Shown: positions 7,877 through 15,398 of the stretch, one piece after another
Numbering within the stretch: position 1 is the stretch's first letter
Layout of the letters: each line of letters starts with the position of its first letter
NCBI GenBank assembly: GCA_009694165.1
Contig: SHVP01000049.1
Location: 1-18,087, forward strand
DNA length: 18,087 bases
Direction of reading: 5' to 3'
Source of the DNA: Alphaproteobacteria bacterium
Lineage (GTDB): Bacteria > Pseudomonadota > Alphaproteobacteria > SHVP01
Program-made: the position numbers and the translations under genes
The notes under the pieces: generated by a model
What the model was told of the DNA's origin: nothing
Databases searched by the model: none
The model's input: only the letters and a program-made list of their open reading frames with translations

Positions 7877-9019
7877 GTGGATAAACGGACGAACGACCCG
7901 GTAGCCGGGATCGCCCAGACTCTGGTGGTGCGTTCGCCGCGCTTGGCGCGTCGCGCCCGCACCGCGGCGATCGCCGTCGTGGCGGTGGGCGGCATCGCCG
8001 TGCTCGCCAACTGGCTGCATGACCGATTTACCCACGTCTACGTGTCCGACGCTCGCATTGCGGCTGACCTGATCGCAGTCGCCACCCGAGTCCCCGGCCT
8101 GATCACGGCCGTCGATGCGTCAGCCGGCGACCGTATCGATTCGGGTCAGCTTCTTGTCACGCTCGACTCCCGCGATGCCGTCTTGAGCCTAGCCGAACTC
8201 GAAGCACGGCTGGCCGCACTGACCGCCGAACGGGCGCGGCTCGAAGCGACGATCACCATGGTTGACCGCGAGACCAGGAGCCGCGGCGAGGCCGAACGCG
8301 CGCGGCTTGCAGCAGCCAAGGCCAATCTCGTCGGGCGCCAAAACGACCTGCAGTTCGCCCGGGTCGAGTTCGAGCGCGCACAGTCGCTGCGGGACAGCCG
8401 GGTGATTTCGCAGCAACGTTGGGAAGAAATCCGCAACCGCGAACAGAGGGCGCGACAGGAGCAGGAGCGCTCCCAGGCCGATGTCGCCCAGGCCGAGGCA
8501 GCGTTGCTCGAAGCCGAGGCCGGACGCGGCCGCGTCGAAGTACTGCAACGCGAACTCGCGGCCCTGCGTCCGCGCGAACAGGAAGTGACCGCCCAGCGCG
8601 ACCGTCAACGTCTAACCATCGACAACCACCGAATCGTCAGCCCGACCCATGGCGTCATCGACCGCATCTTCGTCAATCCCGGCGAATATGTGGCCGGCGG
8701 CCAGCGCCTCCTGTTGATCCATGATCCCGATACCATCTGGGTCGACGCCAACGTCAAGGAGACGGAAATCCGCCACCTGCGGTTGGGCGCGCCAGCCCAT
8801 GTTTCGGTCGACGCCTATCCCGATCTCGAGTTCATGGGCGAAGTGGTGCGCATTGGCAGCGCCGCGACCAATCAGTTCGCCCTCCTCCCCAATCCCAATC
8901 CAAGCGGCAATTTCACCAAGATTGCCCAGCGTCTCCCGGTTCGCATCGCGGTGCGGCAGAAGGACGGGCTGCTTCGGCCTGGCATGATGGTCGAGGTGCG
9001 GCTTGACCTCGACCGTTGA
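7877..9019 (+). CDS. HlyD/EmrA-type membrane fusion protein of an efflux pump
   Basis: This protein of about 380 residues is a periplasmic adaptor linking an inner-membrane exporter to an outer-membrane channel. It has a cytoplasmic N-terminus, one membrane segment at about residues 29-46, a lipoyl-like half ('VATRVPGLITAVDASAGDRI', 68-87), a long coiled coil (about 100-260, rich in Glu, Arg and Ala), then the second lipoyl half ('IVSPTHGVIDRIFVNPGEYV') and the HlyD beta-barrel. The start is uncertain. GTG 7877 is favoured on length and a GGGAG 11 nt upstream. GTG 7865 is an alternative, and the frame is open to 7694. The 3' end overlaps the MFS gene by 17 bp, as in emrAB operons. Confidence 0.88.
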   Translation: MDKRTNDPVAGIAQTLVVRSPRLARRARTAAIAVVAVGGIAVLANWLHDRFTHVYVSDARIAADLIAVATRVPGLITAVDASAGDRIDSGQLLVTLDSRDAVLSLAELEARLAALTAERARLEATITMVDRETRSRGEAERARLAAAKANLVGRQNDLQFARVEFERAQSLRDSRVISQQRWEEIRNREQRARQEQERSQADVAQAEAALLEAEAGRGRVEVLQRELAALRPREQEVTAQRDRQRLTIDNHRIVSPTHGVIDRIFVNPGEYVAGGQRLLLIHDPDTIWVDANVKETEIRHLRLGAPAHVSVDAYPDLEFMGEVVRIGSAATNQFALLPNPNPSGNFTKIAQRLPVRIAVRQKDGLLRPGMMVEVRLDLDR

Positions 9020-10622
9020 CCCGATCCGCTTCGACGACCTGAAGGCTCGCTATGGATCGAGTTTTCGCTGGCTGGTCGTCGGCACCGCGACGTTCGGCTC
9101 GTTTTCCTCGGTGATTGCCTCGACGACGGTGAACGTCGCCATCCCCGACATCATGGGCGCCTTCGGCCTCGGCCACGACAAGGCGCAATGGATCTCGACC
9201 GGATTCCTCGCCGCGACCACCGTGACCATGCTGGTAACACCCTGGCTGGTCGAGAGCTTCGGGGCGCGCGCCACGTTCATCGGCGCGCTGATCTTGTTTG
9301 AACTCGGTGCCGCGATCGGCAGCGCCGCGCCCAACGAGGACATCGTCACCATCGCGCGTGTCCTCCAGGGAGCTGGCGCGGGCTGCATCCAACCCATCAA
9401 CATGATGATCCTGTTTCGCGTGTTTCCAGCGCACGAGCGAGGGCGAGCCATGGGCTTCTTCGCGCTCGGCGGCATTCTCGGTCCGGCGGCCGGCCCGGTG
9501 ATCGCCGGCATGCTCATCGACAGCCTGGGTTGGCGTTACGTCTTCACGATGGGAACTCCGTTCAACTTCATCGGAATTCTGCTCGCCTTCCTGTTCATGC
9601 CCGGCTGGAGCCAGACGGCGCGGCGCGGATTCGATTGGCTCGGCTTCCTGTTCCTGACCGCAGCGCTGACGCTCGTGCTCATCGCGCTTTCAAACGGCCA
9701 GCAAGACGGTTGGTTGTCGGACACGATCCTGATCGAGTTCGCTGCGGCGGGCGCGGCGACGATCGCCTTTGTCGCGCGTGAGCGTTTGACCCGTCACCCG
9801 CTGCTCGACCTGGCCGTGTTCCAAAACCCGGCCTTTCTGTCGGCGACGCTGATCTCGTTCGTGTTCGGCGTCGGCATGTTTGGCCAAATGTATCTGTTGC
9901 CCCTGTTCGTCCAGACCATCCAGGGCTATTCGGCGACGCTCTCGGGGCTGCTGTTGCTGCCCGCCGCTATCTTCATGGGCATCGCATTTCCGCTTGCCGG
10001 CGTCGCGAGCGATCATCTGCCGTTGCGCGTGCCCATTCTGTGCGGCTTGGCGATTTTCGCCCTTTCCACCCTTCTGATGGGGAGCGTCGACTTCGATACA
10101 CCGCTGTTGACTCTGGTGATCTACACGCTGATCGGACGGCTCGGGCTGTCGCTGATCATCCCGGCGCTCAATGCCGGCGGGCTCAGCGCGCTCACACCGG
10201 CGCAGTTGAACCAGGGCTCGGGCTTGATGAACTTCACCCGCCAATTGGGCGGCGCGTTTGGCGTCAATATCCTCGCCACCATGATCGATCGCCGCACGTC
10301 GTTCTACGGGCAGAATTTTGCCACCGACCAGGTCGACGGCAATGGCGCCATGCGCGACTTCATGCATTCAGTCGAGGGCCTGCTAGCCCAGGGCGGCGCG
10401 ACGCCGGATCTGGCGCACAACGGCGCGTTGCAAATGCTGGGAACGATGATCTTTTCGCAGTCGAGCATGATGGGCTTTCGCGACGGCTATCTGATCGTCA
10501 CCGGTGTCTTCCTGCTCGCGCTCGTTCCGGCGCTGTCGTTGCGGGGCGGCCCGCGCCGCCGATGGGGCCACACCCCGGTCGCACCCACCGGGACGAGCGG
10601 TCAAGCGGCGCCGGCCGAATAG
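9003..10622 (+). CDS. EmrB/QacA-type MFS multidrug exporter (DHA2, 14-TM)
   Basis: This 539-residue protein has many hydrophobic segments consistent with 14 membrane helices. The antiporter motif C appears as 'GGILGPAAGPVIAG' (156-169) and a motif A-like 'LVESFGARATF' near 82-92. It would export hydrophobic compounds by proton antiport together with the HlyD partner upstream. The start is TTG at 9003: GAGG at 8993-8996 lies 6 nt before it, no in-frame ATG occurs for the first 50 residues, and the 17-bp overlap with the upstream gene suggests translational coupling. The aspartate of motif D1 (normally 'LDTTIVNVALP') is replaced by alanine at 39 ('IASTTVNVAIP'), a variant I believe occurs in a subgroup of EmrB homologues. 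The substrate is unknown. Confidence 0.92.
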   Translation: MTSTVDPIRFDDLKARYGSSFRWLVVGTATFGSFSSVIASTTVNVAIPDIMGAFGLGHDKAQWISTGFLAATTVTMLVTPWLVESFGARATFIGALILFELGAAIGSAAPNEDIVTIARVLQGAGAGCIQPINMMILFRVFPAHERGRAMGFFALGGILGPAAGPVIAGMLIDSLGWRYVFTMGTPFNFIGILLAFLFMPGWSQTARRGFDWLGFLFLTAALTLVLIALSNGQQDGWLSDTILIEFAAAGAATIAFVARERLTRHPLLDLAVFQNPAFLSATLISFVFGVGMFGQMYLLPLFVQTIQGYSATLSGLLLLPAAIFMGIAFPLAGVASDHLPLRVPILCGLAIFALSTLLMGSVDFDTPLLTLVIYTLIGRLGLSLIIPALNAGGLSALTPAQLNQGSGLMNFTRQLGGAFGVNILATMIDRRTSFYGQNFATDQVDGNGAMRDFMHSVEGLLAQGGATPDLAHNGALQMLGTMIFSQSSMMGFRDGYLIVTGVFLLALVPALSLRGGPRRRWGHTPVAPTGTSGQAAPAE

Positions 10623-10665
10623 ACCGGCGCGGCCCCACGGCCTGGGCCAATCTCTCCTCTTGCGG

Positions 10666-10671
10666 TACAAT
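10666..10671 (+). promoter_or_regulatory. Candidate -10 box upstream of the substrate-binding-protein gene
   Basis: TACAAT differs by one base from the sigma-70 -10 consensus. It sits in the 100-bp gap after the MFS gene and would give a leader of about 45 nt before the ATG at 10723. The -35 position (about 10643) is a poor match, so this is a weak call. Confidence 0.35.
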
Positions 10672-10722
10672 TCACACTTGGCGGTCGTCGATGGCCGCCC
10701 TTTGCCGAGGGGAGGCCATGCC

Positions 10723-12285
10723 ATGAAACAAGGAATCCAAGCCACGCTGCTGGGCGCCGTTGCAGTGTCGACATTGTTTCTGTCGCCGGGGGTCGCTCAG
10801 GCGCAATTACAGAACGACGCCATTCGATTCGCCACGGCCAGCATCGCACCGTCGTTCGGGCGCCCCGAGCAGGGCACGGCATCGCCGGACGTTTACACCC
10901 TGTGGCCGCTCTACGACTCGCTCACGATGGTTAGTCCGACCGGAGAGGTATCGGGGCTCCTCGCGCAAAGCTGGAAGAATATCGACAAGAACACCTGGCA
11001 GGTTACGCTCAAACGCGGCGTCAAGTTCCAGAATGGCAAGGGCCTCACGTCGAAGCAGATTGAGAGCCAGTTCACCTACGTCATCGAGAGCAAGGACAAC
11101 GTCGGCACCATTGCGCAGTCGACCAACAAGAACCAAGCCTTCGTCGCCACCGCGCGGGCACTTGACGACTACACGGTCGAATTCAAGACCAGCACTCCCA
11201 ATCCCGAGCTGCCGCGCCAGCTCGCCGGATTCTGGATTCCCGAGACCGGGTCCCGCGACGATATCGGAATGCCTGAGTTCTCGAAAAAGCCGGTCGGCAC
11301 CGGGCCCTACATGAATCCGAAGTTCGACGGCGGCGTCGACGGCTCCATAGAACTGACGGCATTTGACGGCGGCGTGCGCAAACCCCGCGTCGCCAACCTC
11401 AAGATCGTGGCGCTGAAAGAGGCCGCCAGTCGGGTGGCCGGCATCACCTCGGGCCAGCTCGACGTCGTCCAAGGCATTCCTTTCGACGCGAAACAACAGA
11501 TCGAGGCGGCCGGGCACCGGATCGACTTTTCCTCACGCCCCTCGGTGCTCGGCTGGCGCTTCATGTCAGTCCGCAAGGCCAGTCCGTTCAGCGATAAGCG
11601 CGTCCGCCAAGCCGCCAACTATGCGATCGACCGTGTCGCCATGTCGCGCGACCTGCTGGGCGGCAATGGCGACCCGCAAAGTCAATGCGCGACCAAGAAC
11701 ACCTTTGGCTTCAACCCCGATGTGAAGCCCTATACCTTCGATCCGGCACGGGCCAAGCAATTGTTGACCGAAGCCGGGTATGCCAGCGGCTTCGACACGG
11801 AGGCGCAAATCATCCCGGGCTCGTTCCCGGCCGACAACGAGATCTACCAATTGGCGGCGCAGCAACTGACCGCGGTCGGCATCCGCACAAAACTGACGGT
11901 CATCACCTTTCCCGAGTGGCTCGACAAATGGTTCGGTCGGAAGAACGCGCCGGACGGGACCATGGGCTTTTCCGACGTCTTCTCGAACGCCTGCCACAAC
12001 TTCAACGCGATCCCGTTCGATGCCTACCCGAACTTGACCTGCAAGAAGGAACTGCCGTCCCATTGCGATCAGGCCGAGACGTCGTTGCTCGATCGCGCGA
12101 TGGGTGAATTCGACGTCGACCAGCGTCGCAAGCTCATTCAGGAGCTGATGGCCGTCAACAAGGAGAATGCACAGAACCTCTTCTTCACCGAGTTGACCGA
12201 TCTGACCGGCCTCAACAGGCAGGTGCAGAACTTCACCAACACCATTCAGCGCTTCAGCTTCGACACCATCACTCTGACAAGGTGA
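10723..12285 (+). CDS. ABC transporter substrate-binding protein (SBP_bac_5, peptide/nickel type)
   Basis: This 520-residue protein carries a clear signal peptide (M1 to about A27, ending 'GVAQA' before Gln). The body follows family 5 solute-binding proteins: 'YDSLTMVSPTGEVSGLLAQSW' near 66-86, 'WQVTLKRGVKFQNG' near 93-106, and 'FSDKRVRQAANYAIDR' near 290, the part that usually reads 'pl.D.rVRqAl.yAiDr'. It would bind a peptide or other small solute in the periplasm. The start is firm: GAGGGGAGG at 10706-10714 lies 8 nt before ATG 10723, while the longer open frame has no such site. No permease or ATPase gene is adjacent, so it is an orphan component within this window. Confidence 0.93.
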   Translation: MKQGIQATLLGAVAVSTLFLSPGVAQAQLQNDAIRFATASIAPSFGRPEQGTASPDVYTLWPLYDSLTMVSPTGEVSGLLAQSWKNIDKNTWQVTLKRGVKFQNGKGLTSKQIESQFTYVIESKDNVGTIAQSTNKNQAFVATARALDDYTVEFKTSTPNPELPRQLAGFWIPETGSRDDIGMPEFSKKPVGTGPYMNPKFDGGVDGSIELTAFDGGVRKPRVANLKIVALKEAASRVAGITSGQLDVVQGIPFDAKQQIEAAGHRIDFSSRPSVLGWRFMSVRKASPFSDKRVRQAANYAIDRVAMSRDLLGGNGDPQSQCATKNTFGFNPDVKPYTFDPARAKQLLTEAGYASGFDTEAQIIPGSFPADNEIYQLAAQQLTAVGIRTKLTVITFPEWLDKWFGRKNAPDGTMGFSDVFSNACHNFNAIPFDAYPNLTCKKELPSHCDQAETSLLDRAMGEFDVDQRRKLIQELMAVNKENAQNLFFTELTDLTGLNRQVQNFTNTIQRFSFDTITLTR

Positions 12286-12312
12286 GGCGGAGCCTTCAGT
12301 ACGGAGTCGACC

Positions 12313-12705
12313 ATGACAACCGAACTCACCTATCTCGTCTTGACGGCCGTCCTGACGGGGTCGTTGTGGATTCCCTATGTGATCGCGCAAGTGGTCACCA
12401 ACAGATTCCTGACGCCCCAGAACTACGTCGACCCAACAACGCAACCGCTGCCCTTCTGGGGCAAGCGCGCGGATCGGACTTACCTCAATGCCGTCGAAGT
12501 GCTGGCCCCGTTTGCCGTGCTGGGGATCGTGGTTCAACTCGCCCGCAAGGCCAACGCCATGACCGCCTTCTGGGCGATGAGTTTCTTCTGGCTCCGCGTC
12601 GCCCATGCGGTCATCTATCTGCTGGCCGTGCCCTATGTCCGGACGGTGGTGTTCGTCCTCGGTTATGTCGCCCTGCTGGGCATTGCCTGGGAACTGATCC
12701 GGTAG
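12313..12705 (+). CDS. MAPEG family membrane protein
   Basis: This 130-residue integral membrane protein has four hydrophobic segments (about 5-27, 60-78, 85-107 and 110-127). It matches the MAPEG superfamily, which includes microsomal glutathione transferases. The typical arginine-asparagine-glutamate pattern is seen as 'RADRTYLNAVEVLAPFAVL' (52-70; R55, N59, E62), and the next helix ends with 'WLRVAHAVIYLLAVPYVRT'. Bacterial members are poorly characterised; glutathione conjugation is possible but not shown. GGAG 7 nt upstream supports the start. It lies 27 bp after the substrate-binding-protein gene and may share its transcript. Confidence 0.87.
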   Translation: MTTELTYLVLTAVLTGSLWIPYVIAQVVTNRFLTPQNYVDPTTQPLPFWGKRADRTYLNAVEVLAPFAVLGIVVQLARKANAMTAFWAMSFFWLRVAHAVIYLLAVPYVRTVVFVLGYVALLGIAWELIR

Positions 12706-12710
12706 GAACG

Positions 12711-12749
12711 CACCTGCCGGCGCCGGCCCGGCGCGCACGGCGTCAGGTG
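12711..12749. repeat. Inverted repeat downstream of the MAPEG gene
   Basis: CACCTG (12711-12716) pairs with CAGGTG (12744-12749), with a further GC-rich inner pairing. It sits just after the MAPEG stop codon, in the gap before the cupin gene. It could be a weak terminator or an mRNA processing hairpin. There is no T-tract, so termination is not supported. Confidence 0.25.
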
Positions 12750-12831
12750 GCAGTGGCCGAGCATTTGACGGGCGAGGCCGCCATTCCGCCATCGTCCTCG
12801 GATCGATCTTCGACCAGAAAACGGGATCCCC

Positions 12832-13368
12832 ATGCCCATCAGTGTTCGTCGCGTCGTCACCGGCCATGATGCGGCGGGCCGCTCCCGCGTCACCGACGAC
12901 CGGATTCTTCCGGTCGCTGCGCGCGTCGGCGTCTGGTTCACCGGCCCTGGTCCGTCGCGCAACGGCGACAATGCCGCGATCACGAGTCACCCGACGAAAC
13001 TCGAGCCGCCGGCAGGAGGGACGACGCTCCGAATCGTCGAAGCGATGCCCGAGCAGGCGGGCGAAACGCTCAGCCACGCCGAGAAACGTCTCCGCTCGCG
13101 CGAGCGCTTCCGAGCGATGGACGCCGAGCACGTCCTGGTCGAGTCGGACAAGCACCCGAACATGCATCGGTCAAAGACGACCGATTACATCATCCTGCTC
13201 GAGGGCGAACTGACCCTTATTCTCGACGACGGCGAAGTGGTCGTACGCCCGAACGACATCGTCATTCAGCGGGGAACTGCACATGCCTGGGTCAACCGGG
13301 GATGGTCGCCGGCTCGGTGGATCGTCGTCATGGTCGACGCCGAGGCGCTGGCGCGGCCGTCGACCTGA
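12832..13368 (+). CDS. Cupin domain-containing protein with N-terminal extension
   Basis: This 178-residue protein has an N-terminal region (about 1-95) without a recognised domain but with segments such as 'RVVTGHDAAGRSRVTDDR'. A C-terminal cupin runs from about 100 to 165: 'MHRSKTTDYIILLEGEL' (111-127), 'DDGEVVVRPNDIVIQRGT' and 'HAWVNRG' (151-157). This form ('MHRT.T.DY...LEGE...LDDGE......GD.V.QRGT.HAWVNRG') is a widespread proteobacterial family of unknown reaction. The usual first histidine of the metal site is asparagine (N110) and H112 remains; H151 is present. The start is supported by family length; the ribosome site is weak. It lies immediately upstream of the hydrolase-fold gene and may be co-transcribed. 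Confidence 0.87.
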   Translation: MPISVRRVVTGHDAAGRSRVTDDRILPVAARVGVWFTGPGPSRNGDNAAITSHPTKLEPPAGGTTLRIVEAMPEQAGETLSHAEKRLRSRERFRAMDAEHVLVESDKHPNMHRSKTTDYIILLEGELTLILDDGEVVVRPNDIVIQRGTAHAWVNRGWSPARWIVVMVDAEALARPST

Positions 13369-13398
13369 CCCGTGGTGGCCCCCTCGGAGAATCGCTCG

Positions 13399-14247
13399 AT
13401 GAAGCGCGGCTACGCCGATACCACCCTCGGGCAAGTCCATTACCGCTACGGTGGCAGCGGGAGTCCGCTGCTGCTCTTGCACCCCGGGCCCCGTTCCTCG
13501 CGCTACTACTGGCGGCTCGCGCCACTGCTGGCGCGGCACTTTTCCGTCATGGCGCCCGACACGCTCGGTTTCGGCAACTCCGACCCCGCGCCGGCTGCGG
13601 TGACCATCGCGGCGCTGGCCGACAACATCGCCGAGTTTCTCGATCGCCTCGGCGTCGCGCGAGCGCATATATTCGGCATGCATACCGGCAACAAGATTGC
13701 CACCGCGCTGGCCGTGCATCGGCCCGAAAAGATTCACGGCCTCATCCTTTGCGGCATGACTCACAGTCTGGTCCCGGACCAAGAGCACCGCAATGCGGAG
13801 ATCAAGAAGATCATCGGGCATTTCCACGAACCGACGCCGGCCGACCAGGAGCGTCGCCAGATAATCGATTGGGCGGCGGGATTTCGGACGATCGCCGAGG
13901 AGTGGTGGAGGCCGGATTTGTTGGCGCGAGCGGCGCTCGGCACCGACCGATTCACCCAACTCGAACAACGGGTAATCGACGTGATGCAGTGCCGTAACAG
14001 CATGGCGGCGTCCCGGCAGGCCATTCTTGAGTTCGATCTCGCCAAGGGTCTACGAGCGATCCGCCTGCCGACGTTGATCATCGAACTCGCTAGCGCCGGC
14101 GAGTCGCACCTGGGCCGCCAGGGGCCGAAGCTCCTTGAGCTGTTAGCAAACGGCAAACTCATCACCTTCGAGAATGCCGATCGGGATTTTCTCGAATTTG
14201 AGGCTCCTCGCGTCGCCGAGGTCATCCGCCGCCATCTAACCGCCTGA
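13399..14247 (+). CDS. Alpha/beta-hydrolase-fold protein lacking the catalytic serine and histidine
   Basis: This 282-residue protein has the alpha/beta-hydrolase core: the oxyanion-hole region 'LLLLHPGPRSSRYYW' (24-38), 'APDTLGFGNSDP' (52-63), the nucleophile elbow 'IFGMHTGNKIA' (91-101), 'LPTLIIE' near 223-229, and a C-terminal 'ADRDFLEFEAP' (260-270). The elbow should read G-x-S-x-G but reads G93-M-H95-T-G97, so histidine replaces serine. The usual 'GHFLHLEAP' histidine is D263. The protein is therefore either a non-hydrolytic member or uses different chemistry. ATG 13399 is chosen because GGAG (13386-13389) lies 9 nt before it. GTG 13372 is an alternative start. It follows the cupin gene by 30 bp. 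Confidence 0.88.
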   Translation: MKRGYADTTLGQVHYRYGGSGSPLLLLHPGPRSSRYYWRLAPLLARHFSVMAPDTLGFGNSDPAPAAVTIAALADNIAEFLDRLGVARAHIFGMHTGNKIATALAVHRPEKIHGLILCGMTHSLVPDQEHRNAEIKKIIGHFHEPTPADQERRQIIDWAAGFRTIAEEWWRPDLLARAALGTDRFTQLEQRVIDVMQCRNSMAASRQAILEFDLAKGLRAIRLPTLIIELASAGESHLGRQGPKLLELLANGKLITFENADRDFLEFEAPRVAEVIRRHLTA

Positions 14248-14448
14248 TCCCGCCTTAATTCGCGCGAAAATTCGCGAACTCTCCTGCCGGAGCAAATGGT
14301 CCTATGGTGGCCGCGATCGTGTGGCGCGAACGTGACGACCGACGTCAGGGCGCGCGGAGCGGCGCCGGCCGTGGCTGAAGCGCGCCGATCCGCGCTTATC
14401 CCGGACCGGTCCGTTTAACCCCGCGGCTTGGGTCTGTCGCCGTCCTGT

Positions 14449-14700
<252 letters not shown>

Positions 14701-14846
14701 GCCGAAAGGAATCTGCGCCCCAACCACGTCGCTCGGGAGCGGCGAGCGAGCGCCTGGCGACCATCGCGTGGAGACGCCGACCGATGGAGCGGCGCCCGCG
14801 CCACAGAGCCGGCCTGGATCGAAGATCCGACGGGAGGCGCAGCGCC

Positions 14847-14999
14847 CTAGTTCGCCGAATAGAGTTCTCCCACAACCATGCGGGCGATAGGCATCGCCTC
14901 CGCCTTGGTCATTCCTGGCCGCAAGCGTGAGTCGAATACCGCCCGCACGATGATGCGATCGGCCCAGGTGAGTTCGTCGATCCGGTCGAAGTCGTCGGG
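14847..14999 (-). pseudogene. C-terminal fragment of an unrecognised minus-strand protein
   Basis: A 50-residue segment reads 'PDDFDRIDELTWADRIIVRA', then 'VFDSRLRPGMTKAEAMPIAR' and 'MVVGELYSAN', ending at TAG 14847-14849. Its balanced composition and alternating charged and hydrophobic residues look like real protein. No start codon and no upstream continuation can be seen, because the DNA upstream on this strand is antisense to the lectin-like fragment. It is therefore probably the tail of a gene cut at about 15,000. A caution: the 'DSRLRPGMTK' part resembles chance translations of short palindromic repeats. Confidence 0.4.
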
Positions 15000-15001
15000 G
15001 C

Positions 15002-15340
15002 AGAATCGCCTCGGCCGACGGCGAGGCCAACAAGATCAGCAAGCAGACGGCGCTCAGCGAAAAGGGCCTGCCGATCAACGCCCGGGGCGATGAACCCAAC
15101 ATGCATGACATCCTGACCGGCTCGAAGCCGGATGGGACAGTCGAGGTGGGAAAAACCTGCAACAACTGGACGAGCAGCGGCGAGGAAACGGCGCTCCTCG
15201 GTCATCACGACCGCATGGGACTGAGCGACGACGCGGCGTCGAAGTCATGGCACTCGTCGCACGCCTCGCGCAGTTGCAGCCAGGACGACCTGCGGGCCAC
15301 GGGCGGCAACGGGCTGTTCTACTGTTTCGCGGTTCGCTGA
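15002..15340 (+). pseudogene. 5'-truncated secreted lectin-like protein
   Basis: The frame encodes about 112 residues ending at TGA 15338-15340. It contains 'NKISKQTALSEKG', 'RGDEPNMHDILTGSKPDGT', 'GKTCNNWTSS', 'GHHDRMG', 'SSHASRSCSQDDL' and 'GGNGLFYCFA'. These are hallmarks of a bacterial secreted family annotated as lectins (C-type-lectin/endostatin-like fold), normally about 200 residues with a signal peptide and an N-terminal half that is missing here. Homology begins at about 15,005 with no start codon and in-frame stops just upstream (14951-14971). The first in-frame ATG, at 15101, would give only 79 residues without a signal peptide. Cysteines are retained. A truncated pseudogene is the best reading. 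Confidence 0.75.
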
Positions 15341-15398
15341 CCCCGACCGCGCCAGATCGCCGCGTCGCCCTGGTATGGAACCGCGCCCTAGGCGCTGG

